From JBBQVK01 sp038211735 (GTDB lineage Bacteria > Patescibacteriota > Gracilibacteria > Absconditabacterales > Absconditicoccaceae), in NCBI GenBank assembly GCA_038211735.1, contig JBBQVK010000001.1, forward strand, positions 372,001 to 436,000: DNA of 64,000 nucleotides, given 5' to 3'. The position numbers were made by a program, and so were the translations under genes. Numbering within the stretch: position 1 is the stretch's first letter; every line of letters starts with the position of its first letter. Positions 30,597-43,335 of this stretch are shown here, piece by piece. The notes beneath the pieces were generated by a model that worked only from the letters and a program-made list of their open reading frames with translations, was not told where the DNA came from and searched no databases.

Positions 30597-33500
30597 TTAC
30601 TTATTGATAGTTTCCAACGGCGTAGTATTCCCAAAGACTCTTGCGCGATACATTTCATAGACACGTGTCGGCATAACTCCAGCTTTCCCTGTAAGTGATT
30701 TGATAGCCTGTATACTTATTCCACAACGCGTTCAAGCTGGCATAGTATCGTAGTATAAGAATAACCTATCATATCTTACTTCGAAATGGTTTGGCTGACA
30801 CGCATAGCTTCCCTCGACTTCGAACGGTATGCTGCCTCCAGCGATAAAATCAGCACTGGTAGTAGCGACAAAGCGATGTGTCGCAGGGAGATACATCTCC
30901 ACCGCGAGTTGCTCTGCATCATTATCAATCGAGAAGGTTGTCTTGAGTGTGTCTAACATGCCTATTGGTGTTGTATTTTCTACATCTCGTTCAGTTTCTA
31001 ACAGATCGACATCCTTGCTTTCTGCTACGATTGATGAAATATCTGCGGGTAACCATTGCACTGTTTGATCAATAATCACCGGACTGTCGCACGTCCATGA
31101 ACTCGAAACGGCAGTCGTTGTAGCATCGAAAGGAATAGTCATCTGCACGTCTACAGCATCTTTTGTAATGCTCATCTCATGCGGTATTCAGTCGACCGTC
31201 ACCGTACAGCTTATTGTTTTATCTGGTTTGGTAATACCACGAGATTGCATAAAGGCGCTTAGTCACATAAATGCTTGGAGATTGGCTTGCGTAGATCGTC
31301 ATCGTAGGCCGTCTTTATCTTGTAATTTTAGCAACGAAAGTAGTACTTCATCAGTATGCGTCTTCGTCTGAGGAATATCCTTTTCTAGTGCAGCTAATCA
31401 CTGCAATGCGATCGCATGTAATGATACGTTATTTCGATAAATTTCATTTTTTGTGTATGGATAACTTAATTGATTCCATGAGATCTTATTCATAAGTTGT
31501 TGAGCACGAGAACTTTCTCCTTGTGCAACGAGCGTGCTAAACAATAACACTGCATTTAGATGATCTTTTGAAGAGATTGTTTCTGATGCACTTAAAGACG
31601 CTCGTACTGCATCCACAACTGCTTGTTGATCTGGAGCAACGGCACGTCCAGCACTAGCCGCATTCCATGCCATCATAAGGTAAGCCGTATCAACTTCTTC
31701 TTGCTCTCGATCTGGAGGTGTGGTGGAAAGGTAGATTTCTACTTTATCTAACGCCTTACTTACTGCGCTACCATCAGCAATATAACCATATTTTGAAGCT
31801 TGTAGTAGCCCTGCATAGATCGATAGACTTAACCCATAATCAGAAATTTTTGGTTCACTATTCCAATAAGCAAATCATCCATCGTCTGTTTGGAATGATA
31901 AGAGACTACGTAAGGTATCAGTAATAAGTTGGTCGCGTTTTGTTCGCGTTGTAGTAGTTCATTGTTCAATCTTTACCATATCGTTTTTGTAGGTCGCTTC
32001 ATCCACAGCTCCAATTTTCTCTAGATCAGGTAGCAGCAATATCGGTAACAGACTACTCATTTTCTGTTCAGCACATCCGTATGGATAGCTAATAAGATAT
32101 TCATTTGCTCTACGTCGACTTTCAATAGGGAATGTCGAAAGATAGATACGCGTCTGTCCTCCGATTATCTTTCCGCTCAATGGAGTAGTCACTGATCCTT
32201 GCATATCAAGCCCAAGCGTAGTTGCGCGTTGGATAAATCACTTTGTTCTGACTGGGATTTGTTGGGTCATCGAATCATGGATAACGCCTGATTTCTTGTC
32301 TGATATGCTCAGGTCCACAGTCAAGACTTCTCCTGTCTGCATACCTGCAGGAAGTGACAGCACTCCATATCGTTGATCTTTTTCATGACTTGAAGGAACG
32401 AAACTAACAGCGTGTGTTTGTCATTCAAAACTCAATGTTCCTGATGCAATTAAATCATTATGTGCATCGCCTGCTCGACCTTGTGCAGTGACAGGGAAAG
32501 TAATCTGATCTCCAATAGTAATATATTGTGGAAGATAAGATGAGAGTTTTACTTTTTTATCGACCACGATAGTTTTAGTAGTAGTTCAAAGATTAGTTCA
32601 CTTAGAAATCCCAATTGCATCTATCACTCGCGTGGTGAGATTGTCAGGAATATCGATACTGACTGTCGCTTCACCGTTTTGAGTGTAGATATCTGCCTTC
32701 CAGTAAGCCACATCTAAGAACTTATCTCTATTTTGTCCGAATCTTCCTGCTACGTCACTTCCTCCTCATCACTTATCACCAGGTGTTACATACACACGCA
32801 ACATCTGATAGAGGAATCTTAAGTTGGTATAGGTACCGACCGTCGTTCACATCTTGTTGAAGAAGTATGGGATCGGCTCTTTGATAATATTATATAAATC
32901 TACCAATGATTTATCAATTACTGCAACTGACACTCTTGCATCTAAAGGTTTTCATGCTACGTCTGTAGTAGTTATCTTGAGTTGTGCTTTATTTCATGGT
33001 TCATATGTTTCTTGATCGGTTGAAAGCGCTATTTTCATCTGTGTATCATTACGATTTACAGAAAGTTCTGTGTATCCTTGTAATAATCTTGGTTCTTTTC
33101 TCTCTGCTACGAGGGATTTTTGCTCACCGATCACCGTGTGTAATCCTATATGGACATTGGGATAGTATAACTCTTTGACAGGAATCATCAACGCGCTCCC
33201 ATCCAGTTTACGCTTGTACACATCCAGTACACGATTTCATCTTTCGACAGTTATGATTGCAGTGGTACCAGGAACATACGGATTTACATCAAGGACAATG
33301 TCGTCTCAAACCTCAACTGTTTTTGAAGGTCATTGTACATGTCGTATTGAATTATTTTGTATCTCTCCGAAATAGCTAGCAAAATCTGTCGATCCATAAT
33401 ACTCTATACGCTTCTCATTTGTTGCAAGAAGAATGTTTTTGTTATCGAAAGCTTGCACAGTCAGGAGATACGTTCACTCATTATCAACTTTTGGATATTT

Positions 33501-36500
33501 TATTTCGTTACGCACCAATCCGCTTGAAAGGAAACTCATCTCTTGCCCGTGGATAGTATACATTTCACCATCTACTCCTTTCTGCGTAGCATATCCGTAT
33601 GGTTTGAAGTACCAAGTTTGGATCGTATGATCGACCAGTCATTTCTCATCAGCTATTTTTAACGAGAGTGTAGGTAGTTTATCATCACCATATGACCACT
33701 CAATCGGTTGCCCTGGCAAGGTTATTTGTACGAGAGATGTAATCGTATCGGTGAACTGCTTACTCAAACGTTCTCATGTCCTTTTGTCTATAACAATAAG
33801 ATCTGCGACTAAATTATAAGTAGCCGAAGGGTCAGGTATTTCCGCGCGTGTAAATAATGGTACCTTAACCGGTTCTTGTAGATCGGTTAACGAGCGATCA
33901 ACACGCGTCGACTCTGCACCACCAAATTGGAAGTTTGAATATTCACCTCCTTGTGTATCTGCATATCGTCGACAGTCTCGACATCCTTCTTGAGGGATCA
34001 AGGTAGCGGAAACAGTCATATCATATCTATCAACAGGAGATCAGAAATAGTACCATGGATCAACTCCAATACTTATAGGATCATCTGTACTAAGCGCTCC
34101 ACGTATCTCATACGTGGGTTTGGTAAACTCTTTTACCTGGATAGTTTGCTCATACGTGCCAGCTCGTGGCCCAGCAGAGATATAATAATCAACAATATAG
34201 GTTCACAAAGGAGCTTCCACTGGTAGTCTAAATGATCATTGGAATCCACCGAATCCATCAAGTTTCAAATCTTCTACTGTTTGTAATGGCTCTTCTGCCG
34301 TAATCTGTTTTATAGTAGCTGTAATAGAAAACTCAGATGTTTGTTGGCTATCTCGTCATAACTTACTCATATCTCTTGTGAATCCAGCAAAATCTACCGT
34401 GTCTCAAGGACTGTATAACGCTCTGTCTGTATACCCATATAATTTTTGTAGCGAATCATCACCACCTCGGTAACGCGGCTGAGATTGATACAGTTGCATG
34501 GGGTCTACTCGACTATGAATAGATCCATACATGCCATCATTACTATAAACAGAGTTAGCTTTTGTCGGAGAAATAATAAGCGTACTTGTGGAATTTGAAT
34601 TGCTACCCGTGGATGGTATATATTTCGCTACGAGTCGTTCAGACGCAAGAAGCGCAGGAGTTAGTGCAATAGTTGCACCGTCTGGAGTCACTTGGTAAGT
34701 GGTATGTTTTCATGCAGAGTCAGTCAGTTCAATTGAGCCATCGCCTACTGGGTCACCACTCATAAGATTCCATCATCGTAGACGTATGTTTTGATCATCG
34801 ATTTTTGAATATAATCACACGTTTGTTTTGAAGAAATAACTTTCATGATAACGTCATCGTTCTCGTCCTGGAAACATATCACTGATGATAGTCACTTTGA
34901 ACGCATCAATATTCGCAAGTTGCGTAGGTAAGGCAATTGTATGTTCAGTCTCTTGTCGTCGTTGAGACTCTTTGGAGAAATCATGTGTAGTAACGATATC
35001 CCCTCCGTTATCGCACGACAATAAACGTTGTTCCAAGGTTTCATCTATACCTACTTTTGCTGCATCAGTACCCATTGTACAAGGAGTAAACTTAAGTTGT
35101 ATCGAAGGCATATTCGTCTCAATCAGTTGGATATGAGATCATCGGTACCCATCTTTTGGTAGAAGATTTATGTCAGATCACTGTAAACTTGCTTTGAGAT
35201 GATACTTTGGAATTGATTTTACAGCAAGTGATTGGTCTCGAGAATAGGTATCACCATATGCGTCCTTGATTTTTATTGTATCGGTGCGAGATTGATCTGG
35301 TGGTAGATGATATTCTAATGAGTACTCAGTGTCAGCTTTAGTTTCATCAGTCATAGATCGCTGATTCTCTTGGTTATGCGCTGTGACTACACCTTCTCCA
35401 TATACATCATCCAACTCTTTTTGTAGATCTTTTTCAATGACTCCACGAGGGAACGTGAGTGTTCACATCATGCGAGGATAGGTGGTAGTTTTTTCTCCTA
35501 TCTGATATTGCCATGTTGGCGTGGTCTGCTCATCTACCCAGTCGGTCGTTGCATCATCAGGCAATGCACGGAATGGTAAGGTATATCGGTAGTCGTGCGT
35601 GTCTTGAAATATAATTGAAAAATAGTCGTCTTTGGAAGTAAGAGCCTCAGGGATAGTAACATCAAATGTTGTTTCACCATTTGCAGTTTTTGTGATCGGT
35701 TTATCGATAAGACGATGCGTCCAAGAGGTGTTTGAGATTTTTGCCCGAGTGGGGTCATCGTAATTTATTTGTATGAACATATCTGAAAATGATCGATCCC
35801 ATCCAAACTCTTTTTGTAATTTTTCCCAACTTACATTTGCACTGTCGGTACCTTGGTGACTATGATACACTACATAGACGTTTTTTATCGGAGCAGAAAG
35901 TGACTTACTATGATCTAACACAACTTGATGTTTCTTATCACCTCTCAAAACAGGAAGAGTTCAGTTTGCCATATGTTCTTGATAGTAACCGTACTGATTT
36001 GTTGCATATAGTTTGGTATGTGTAGCAGGAATAGTTATGGACGTCTCTTTGATATGATTTCCAGGGACCATTGAAAACAAGACTACTTCAGGCTTCCCTT
36101 CACTATACAACCAAAGTCCTTCGCCACCTAATTCATTATTTTCTATAGATAATGTTCACTTTTTATCATACGCAAAGATAAATCTGGGATTGTCTCCTGT
36201 GGGATGAAACAGTAAATCTCCGCCATCTGGGATCACATCCACATCAGATGAAGCTATCACTTGATCTGCAAGTTGCGCTCAGTTCAAAATACGGAAATCT
36301 TCATACTTAGTAGAAATTACTCTACGTGTAAGATATCGCTCATCACCGAGCTTATCATCATTATATCTTTGGTCAACTAAAAAACTACGATCTGCAGTAA
36401 GCGAATCATCGGTCCGTAACTTGTCTGCATTTTTTTGAAAGTAGCGGGAGAGTTGTTCCAAACGTTCTTGATAGCTATATCTTTGATCGTTCAAATAGTG

Positions 36501-36773
36501 TGTCGATCCACCCCATCCAATCGTATAGACATCTTGAAAAGCAATTGTAGATGAGGCCGACGATAGAGTAACTGGCTTACTATTTGGTGATGCATCTCAT
36601 CATATCTTAGCGGGAATGAGTGGCGTAAGATCATCTCGAGCTCATTGCACTAGTGATTTTGCAGAGTCAATCATAGTTCATCATTTTCATCGCTTCTTAA
36701 CTCATCGACTAATACCAAATCAAACGACTACTATAAGTGCGACTATACCGATTATACGAGCTGTCTTATTCAT
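30597..36773 (-). CDS. Bacterial alpha-2-macroglobulin (YfhM-like), very large
   Basis: A 2,058-residue protein, the largest in the window. It has a membrane anchor at residues 6-22, many beta-rich macroglobulin domains, and the thioester motif CAEQ in 'YPYGCAEQKMSS' at Cys1567. A helical thioester/complement-like domain and a receptor-like C-terminus follow. These proteins trap proteases near the peptidoglycan synthase PBP1C, which is the next gene. It has a visible ribosome binding site (AGGAGAG) 8 bases before the ATG, one of the few clear ones here. The intact thioester implies covalent trapping. UGA is Gly dozens of times. Confidence 0.93.
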
Positions 36774-36912
36774 TATTTCTCTCTCCTAGATAAAAAAGTT
36801 ATTGATTGTTTACAATATATACACTACCTAAGAAAATACAATGGGTTGTATTGAAATCCAAGGCAATATATGTATTTATAAAGAAGTAGATTTAGTCATT
36901 TGTAAATAAATT

Positions 36913-37374
36913 ATGCGTCCAGAAGATCTCAGTCAAGTAAAAGCTATCATCGGAAACCTCGATAGAGCGAACAAGAAAGTACCGTATTTCCATGACCTCA
37001 GAGCCCATCCAGTGTATGGGCAATTTTTCCGCGATATGCAAAGTGAAGACGTTGCAGAAATAAAACAACTCATCAATATGTATATCAAAGAAAAAATTGA
37101 AGGACTCAAAACAAAATGATGAGAACTCTTCAGAAGGTTTTATGTGATCAATCAGGACACATTCCGAAAATTTAGAGAGCTCAATGCAGACGTCTCGCAG
37201 ACCGATTCAAATGAGTTTCAATCAACAGGTAAAATAGTGGAAGAACAACTTTTCAAATTTGAAAATATTCTGACGCAAAATATGATGAAGAAACCACAAG
37301 GATTAGATAAGACCGTTACCGCGTATTACGATATAGCTTATAGTTTCTTCCCACTGTATAATAGTATAGGGTAA
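36913..37374 (+). CDS. Uncharacterised helical protein
   Basis: 153 residues, charged and mostly helical, with two UGAs side by side after KTK (Gly-Gly). There is no membrane segment or known motif. It is the first gene of a short plus-strand pair that diverges from the macroglobulin gene across a 140-base AT-rich gap. Confidence 0.65.
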
Positions 37375-37475
37375 TACTACTGTATTGCATTTGTTACCTG
37401 GAAAGAGTATATATATCACCAATGAGCGACTCTGAACTCATCCCAAGAACTTTATTTCTCTAATCTTCTTTTCAA

Positions 37476-37892
37476 ATGTTCGCGTCCTTTATGCTTATCA
37501 TCGGATGATTATTTGCCTGTTATGGATTGATAATCAGTAGAGCCCCTCATCTCAAAGATGAATTCGACAAGGTAATTCCCTACCAAGGATTTTTCGGTAT
37601 TGTACTCCTTATCTTAGGATTGATCGATCTGTTTTACTTTAGGAGGACTATATCGCTCTTCCAATCGAGCGTTATCTTTGGAGTATTGCAAATACTTAAT
37701 CTTGTTACCAAACTTGTCTTGTGATTGGTATTAAGTTCTGGTCTAGTCACCAAGTACCTCTTAACGTCAAAAAAAGATCCGAATGATACAACGCAAAAAA
37801 TCTATAACAGCCTTATCTTAGTCCAAGTACCCTTTGGTATTATGGCGTTACTACTGGGTTTGATAGGATTAGTATTCAATATAATCTACTAA
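37476..37892 (+). CDS. Small membrane protein with four hydrophobic helices
   Basis: 138 residues with hydrophobic stretches around residues 2-20, 37-57, 62-85 and 115-137. Two UGA codons in the first and third helices are Gly. Family unknown. It faces the zinc-ribbon gene end to end with only 25 bases between the two stops. Confidence 0.65.
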
Positions 37893-37917
37893 GTTCCCTC
37901 TAAATACATCAGAAAAT

Positions 37918-38202
37918 CTATGCTTCATCACAGGCAGGACAGTCTTGCTTGTGTTTTTTTGATCGTTCAATTAATGTTTTGGTAGAAATATGATATTTTT
38001 CTACAATCTGTTTTGCGGTAAATCCTTCATGAATATAATGCATAGTAACATCATGTTTGAAGTAAGGACTATACGTATCTCTTATTCATCAAAGCGAAAA
38101 ATTTCCATGGCACTTTTTACATTTCCGTCTTTGTCCTCCAGAAGAAAGTACGCCATTTCTCGTGATATCTTCTGATTCACAGTATAGGCAAACATCTGAC
38201 AT
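37918..38202 (-). CDS. Zinc-ribbon plus helix-turn-helix protein (transposase-like N-terminal module)
   Basis: 94 residues with an N-terminal zinc ribbon (CLYC ... CKKC), then a helix-turn-helix-like segment 'IHEGFTAKQIVEKYHISTKTLIERSKK', and a C-terminal CPAC. The pattern equals the DNA-binding start of IS1/InsA-like transposases, but the catalytic domain is missing. It could be a relic, a solitary regulator or an accessory DNA-binding protein. Two UGAs (Gly-Gly) join the halves. Confidence 0.65.
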
Positions 38203-38225
38203 ATTGGTTGTTACCCACTAATAAA

Positions 38226-38693
38226 TTAGTTGTTTTCTATCCTATGCGGATTCTCACACTCTTCATGTCCCTTTTCCTGGCAGTGTTCATGATCATGCAT
38301 ATGGTGTGTATCACAATGGTATTTCTTGTGCAAGAGCATCTCTCCCCACAAAATCATTCCTCCTGCAGCTATAGTCCCAATAATAATCCAAATATGTTCT
38401 CCCTGATGATGAAGTTCTCCCTCGTGAATGGTCTCAGCCCCAATTCGGATATGAATACATACATGATATACGATAGGCAGGAAGGTCGCTAAAAATCTTT
38501 GCCGTACTTTGTGAAGTTTCTCTCTTATCCCTCAAGCGATCAATAAAATCAACCAATACGATGCATGTCCTATTCAAATCCCTGTAAGAAGATTCGTTTC
38601 TGGTAGTTCGTGGAAAATTACAAACACAAAAAGCAGCTCTACTACTAGGAACAGAAGTAGATGTAAACTAAACGATGTTAGATTTCTCCTCAT
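38226..38693 (-). CDS. His-rich small membrane protein
   Basis: 155 residues with about four hydrophobic helices and a His/Glu/Cys-rich tail and loops ('ETIHEGELHHQGEH', 'CDTHHMHDHEHCQEKGHEEC'), which would bind metal ions such as zinc, copper or nickel. The start at 38693 lies after a longer non-matching upstream frame. It is likely a metal-handling membrane protein; the family is not recognised. Confidence 0.6.
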
Positions 38694-38826
38694 CCTCAGA
38701 AGTAAAATATAAATAATTTTATATATAGGAAACAAGCCATCTTTTGCAAGCGGGTATTTTACTTTTGTGGTTAGTAATTCTTGTTGGATAGAAATGAAAC
38801 TGATCCGATAATCGAGTGCGTTAATG

Positions 38827-40017
38827 TTAATGACTAGGTATTGCTTCTGCAGCGAGATGCTCAACGTCAGACATTGTACGTAGTGGTTTCAACATTATAA
38901 TAAGTGCAATAAGTACAAACATAAAAGATCCTCGATGGATATTTAGATCTGTTTCCAACATTACTCATCAAATAACTGGTCAGATTACCATAAACAAACT
39001 TTGCAGGCTTCACATCATACCAGAAATTTCTCCAATCTCATTTTTCTGCGCGTGAGACATAATGTAGATGTTATAAACAACGCCATATGCTCCTGAGCAT
39101 AACATCATCACATACAACGTAAGAATATATGATATTTCTGTCTGCATCAGACTTAAAAGCATAAATCCAAGCAGCATCGCTCCAAATATTCGTATAAGAA
39201 GTCCGCGTGTAGTAAAGACCTTTCTCCAAAACTTAGGTACCAAAACAGCCATATTGACTGCTAGAATAACTCAAGAAACAGCAAGCAGATAGCCATATCT
39301 TTCTCCGGATGTGCCAAACTTAGCATGCATATATAGAGATTGAGAAGAGTTCATAATAAACATCCCTACACCTAAAAAAATCAAAGATATTAACCACGGT
39401 TGCAAAGTTGGTTTTCTGAGAAACTTCGTGATGACCGTGAAAGGGTTACGGATAAGTACTTTGTGATGATCAAGTTCGTTTGTGTTACGGAATCATACCA
39501 ACACCAAGATAAGTTGTAGCGCAGCTAGACATCCTCCGAAGATGAAAATTGTATCCACTCCTCCCCATCACAAAATAAGGCTTCCCAAAAATGGTCCAAT
39601 AATAAATCCAAGTCCAAAAACTGCTCACATCAATCAAAAGTTCTTTGCTTTAGTAGCGGGATCGGGCGAGATGTCCGTAAGAATCGCCTGTAAAATAGAG
39701 ATATTTCATCCGGTTACTCAGTTGATCGCTCTCGCTATCAAGAAAATAATATACGTTGGACTGATAGTCAGCATGAAATAAGAAAGTGATGTCCCGACAA
39801 TACATCGAGCTAGCGATTTCTTCCTTCCAATCTTATCTGATCGCTGTCACAAAATAGGCGCCGCCAAAAATGCGAACAGCGAATAGACAGTCAATCCAAG
39901 AACCACTTGGAACTCGCCAATATGATAATACGCAATTAATTCCGGAAACGCAGGTATGATTATTGAAAATCCCAAAACTTCCATAAGAAGGGTTGAGAAG
40001 ATTATTGCTTTTTGCAT
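38827..40017 (-). CDS. Major facilitator (MFS) drug-efflux-type transporter
   Basis: 396 residues with about twelve hydrophobic helices. Family marks are the loop 2-3 motif 'GQRSDKIGRKKSL' (compare GxxSDRxGRR) and a helix-5-like 'GLGFIIGPFLGS' (drug/H+ antiporter motif C). UGA is Gly more than ten times. This looks like a TetA/YfkF-type multidrug exporter, but the substrate is not predictable. It sits upstream of the His-rich gene on the same strand. Confidence 0.88.
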
Positions 40018-40149
40018 AGGTAGTACAAAGGATTATAATAATAAATTCTATATCGTGGGTCTGGCATAGTAAGGATTTTTATTTCAATGCAAGGTTAGGT
40101 TATAAAGCAAGCATCTAAAAGGGCAAATAGCAAAGAAATAGAGATTGCC

Positions 40150-41220
40150 CTACAAGTAGCTTATAATCAACTTCTGCTCTCACAAAAACAGTGCATACTC
40201 CTGCGCAGATTTTTCTAATTGTTTTTTATGTTCATTATGTATTTTTCCTAAGATAGTACAATTTATAGAAACTACCCCTTTTTTGATCACACGCTTCCAA
40301 GATCACACAATACGTCCATCGATCATCACGAGCGGAAAGAAAATACCATTGATCGTAAATAGTTTTTTGTGATGTTCGCGGTCAGCAACCATTGATCTAT
40401 CTTTGTAGCCTAAAAAGTACTCATCAAATCATCATAGTAAATGTACGGATGAACTCTCTTTTTCTTTACCTTTCAAAGGAGAAAACCAATAGTTCTTCCC
40501 TTCGTGGGCAAGCGGTTCAAACTCCTTTTCGATCAAAGATACGGCTTGTTTACATAGACCTTTTGGTAATCCTGTCCATCGCGCAAGGTCGTCGACCGTT
40601 GCTGGCCCGTGACTACGAATGTACATACGTGCAACCTCTGCGAGTTGCTCATCTTGGGTCATGTTGCGAGGTTTTGGGAGCCGCTCATCCAGCAACACAA
40701 AACTATCTTCTTTTTCATCTTTTGGTCAGAAGCAGATTAACTTTCTCGTAGCTGCATAACATGCAAGATGATACGTTCGTTGTGTCTGCATTGGAATTCA
40801 TCCTTGCTGTAGTGTTTCTCCTAGCTGTGAACGCGACAATATTTTTCCTCCTCTCAAAGATTTTTCCATAATTTTTAATGCTTTCTCTGCATGCGCATCA
40901 CTAATTCACAAGTACTCTCTACGTTTAGCAAATCACGACAATGTCCTCGAAGCGCACAGATCCAGCATCATATGCACGTACTCTGGCGCCATATAGTGCA
41001 ACGTCCCACGCATAGGTCGCGTACGAACGATCTTCTTATCAGCAATCGCTTTGTGGACCTCTTCTAAAGTTGTTCATGAACGCATGCCTATAGCTCGTTT
41101 TCATCGATTGCTATCTTGTGCCTGCATACATCCAAAATGACGAACTACCTCTGCGGGTGTTTTTATGTTATTTCATTGAAGTAGTTGTGAAACAAGACGG
41201 GCTGAAAGCATACGCAACAT
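40150..41220 (-). CDS. Winged-helix protein of the AlkX/AlkZ (DUF1006) type
   Basis: 356 residues with the family's typical run of motifs: MLSARLVSQLL and 'AEVVRHFGCMQAQD' at the N-terminus, 'TRPMRGTLHYMAPE', 'LSRSQLGETLQQGGI', 'ICFGP', 'FVLLDERLP', then 'YIRSHGPATVDDLARWTGLP'. Members include glycosylases that unhook interstrand crosslinks (AlkZ/YcaQ). The catalytic Gln-x-Gln motif is seen as QAQ ('CMQAQD'), which supports that function. Start at 41220; the first ten codons contain a second ATG. Confidence 0.8.
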
Positions 41221-41253
41221 AAAATTAAATTATATTATATCTAATAGAAAAAA

Positions 41254-41412
41254 TTACTGTTGCTGCACATGTGCTGGATCCATCCAGAAGATCTCCCAGA
41301 TATGTCCATCAAGGTCTTCGAATGCGCGGCCATACATAAAGCCATGATCAAAGGCTTCTCTATACCCTTTTCCATCTGAACGTGGATAGTTTCGTACCTT
41401 CCGGGCCTCGTT
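41254..41412 (-). pseudogene. C-terminal remnant of a PhnB/VOC-type gene
   Basis: The last 52 codons before the stop read 'GKGYREAFDHGFMYGRAFEDLDGHIWEIFWMDPAHV', the C-terminus of a glyoxalase-fold (VOC) protein. An in-frame TAA lies directly upstream, and the preceding sequence, still with VOC-like features, continues in another frame (from about 41465). It is a decayed or truncated gene, fitting the three VOC domains in the next 2.3 kb. Confidence 0.65.
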
Positions 41413-41499
41413 TTAGGATTGCCATTCGCCCTTTTTCGACTATAACTTTTGTACATAAATTTCATAGAGATTTTTAGTTTTTAGGTAGTTGTTATCCAC

Positions 41500-42393
41500 A
41501 TGAAAACGTTAAAAGTAGCTATAGCCCTTGGTATGTGAGCAGTACTTTTATGGTTTCTCTATAGTGCTACACTAAAAAATGCATGAACTGTATGAACATC
41601 TGGTGAAGAAAATATGTATAGCGGATGAGTATATGGGGTTTTTGACTGAACCATTCCGCAGTCGTGAGACACCGTACTCTTTTTTCATGCAGATCGATGT
41701 CCGACCTGTATTGCTGCTAGAAAAAATTATGAGAAATATGGAATTCCCTCTGGATTAAATTTATTGGAAATAGACTTTGATACTGCGACAGAGTTAAAAG
41801 AGAAATATACTATCCTCTCACAAAGTAGTTATGTGTATATCGACCTACAAGGAAATCTTATCAAAAGACGAATTGGAGGCGTCACTATAAAAGATATCCT
41901 ACAGCATGTTAACGACGCAAAGTCATGAGTACTAAAGCCACGAGAAAAAGCTGCCATAGAAAATGGCGAAACAGGCGTTCAATTAACTGATTTTCAGCGC
42001 AAAGTAATCTTCGAGGGAGCCACAGAAACGCCATTTGATAACGAGTACCGAGATAATGAAGAACCTGGGATCTATGTAGATGTATTGGATGGCACGCCTC
42101 TATTCTCCTCTATCGACAAGTTCGACTCAGGTACCTGATGGCCAAGCTTTTCAAAGCCAATTGGAGACGCAAATATAGACAAAGAAAAAGATCTCTCTGC
42201 GTGACTAGTGAGAGACGAACTTAAAAGCAGTGCCTCAGATGCGCACCTATGACATATCTTCAATGATGGTCCAGCAGAATCGGGTGGCAAAAGATACTGT
42301 ATCAACTCTGCCGCACTCAAATTTATTCCCGTAGCTGATATGCAAAAGAAATGATATGGTGAGTGGTTGTATATGTTTGATAAGGCAGAATAA
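41500..42393 (+). CDS. Thioredoxin-MsrB fusion (methionine-R-sulfoxide reductase), membrane-anchored
   Basis: 297 residues: an N-terminal anchor (residues 5-24), a thioredoxin-like domain with the active site CPTC near residues 67-70, then a methionine-R-sulfoxide reductase domain. The latter has FEGATETPFDNEYR, GTGWPSFSKPI, DAHLGHIFNDGP and the catalytic Cys in RYCINSA (near residue 266). It reduces oxidised Met in envelope proteins with electrons from its own thioredoxin part. The usual structural zinc CxxC pairs of MsrB are missing. UGA is Gly in the GTGWPS and HLGHIF motifs. Confidence 0.9.
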
Positions 42394-42463
42394 TTGTCTT
42401 ACTTAAATATTGTCACAAATAAACCAAGAGTAATATTTTACTTGTATTAACAATATCTACATC

Positions 42464-43309
42464 ATGCAAAAAATCACACCGTTTATTCGATGCGTCGACA
42501 ACGCTAAGGAGATTGCAGAATATTATGTTTCTGTTTTCCCTGATGCAAAGATCACCAAGGAAAATCCAGTAGTCGTAGGTTTTGAAATTTTCTGACGTAA
42601 TCTATCAACTATCAACGGTTGACCGCATGCAGTACCAAACCCAAGTATCTCCTTTAGTCTTTGGATTAAAGATGAGACACGCACCAAGGAGATATGGGAT
42701 AAACTTTCTGAAGGAGGAACGGTAATGATGGAATATGCCGCCTATCCTCGGAGCAAATGATATGGTCGATGTAACGATCGTTTTGGAGTAAGTCGACAAG
42801 TAATGTATTATAGTGAAGAAGAAATCACAGAAGACCAACTTATTCCAAGTCTTTTGTTTACACAAGGCATGGCAGGCAAAGCAGAAGAAGCAATGAAATT
42901 ATATACTTCACTCTTTCCAGCAAGTGAAATGGGTAACTTGCACAGATATGGACCAAATGACGGAGATAAAGAAGGAGATATCGCACACGCAGAGTTCAAA
43001 CTTGTTAACGAACTTTTCATAGCTGCAGATAGCTCAGGACCACACAAATTTATCTTCGATGATGGCGTCTCTTTGATGGTGTCATGCAAAGATCAAGAAG
43101 AAGTGGATTTTTATCGAGAGAAACTCATCTTAGGCGGAGGCCAAGAAGTCCAATGTGGATGGGGGAAAGACAAGTATGGTGTCTCACGACAGATCGTCCC
43201 AGTCCAACTCCCCGAGTTATTATTTCAAGCAGACAAGGAAAAAACCGACTATGCCATGCAAGCGATGTTGAAGATGAAAAAGATAATTATTGCGGATCTG
43301 ACTAAATAA
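42464..43309 (+). CDS. Two-domain PhnB/VOC-family protein
   Basis: 281 residues, two PhnB-like glyoxalase-fold domains in tandem. The first reads 'ITPFIRCVDNAKEIAEYYVSVFPDAKI...'; the second 'LIPSLLFTQGMAGKAEEAMKLYTSLFP...'. These match the '3-demethylubiquinone-9 3-methyltransferase' VOC group whose true function is mostly unproven. Three UGAs in the first domain are Gly; the second domain has none. It forms a short plus-strand transcript with the Trx-MsrB gene (70-base gap). Confidence 0.85.
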
Positions 43310-43335
43310 TTTTTGTTAGCTGGTAATTATTTTTT

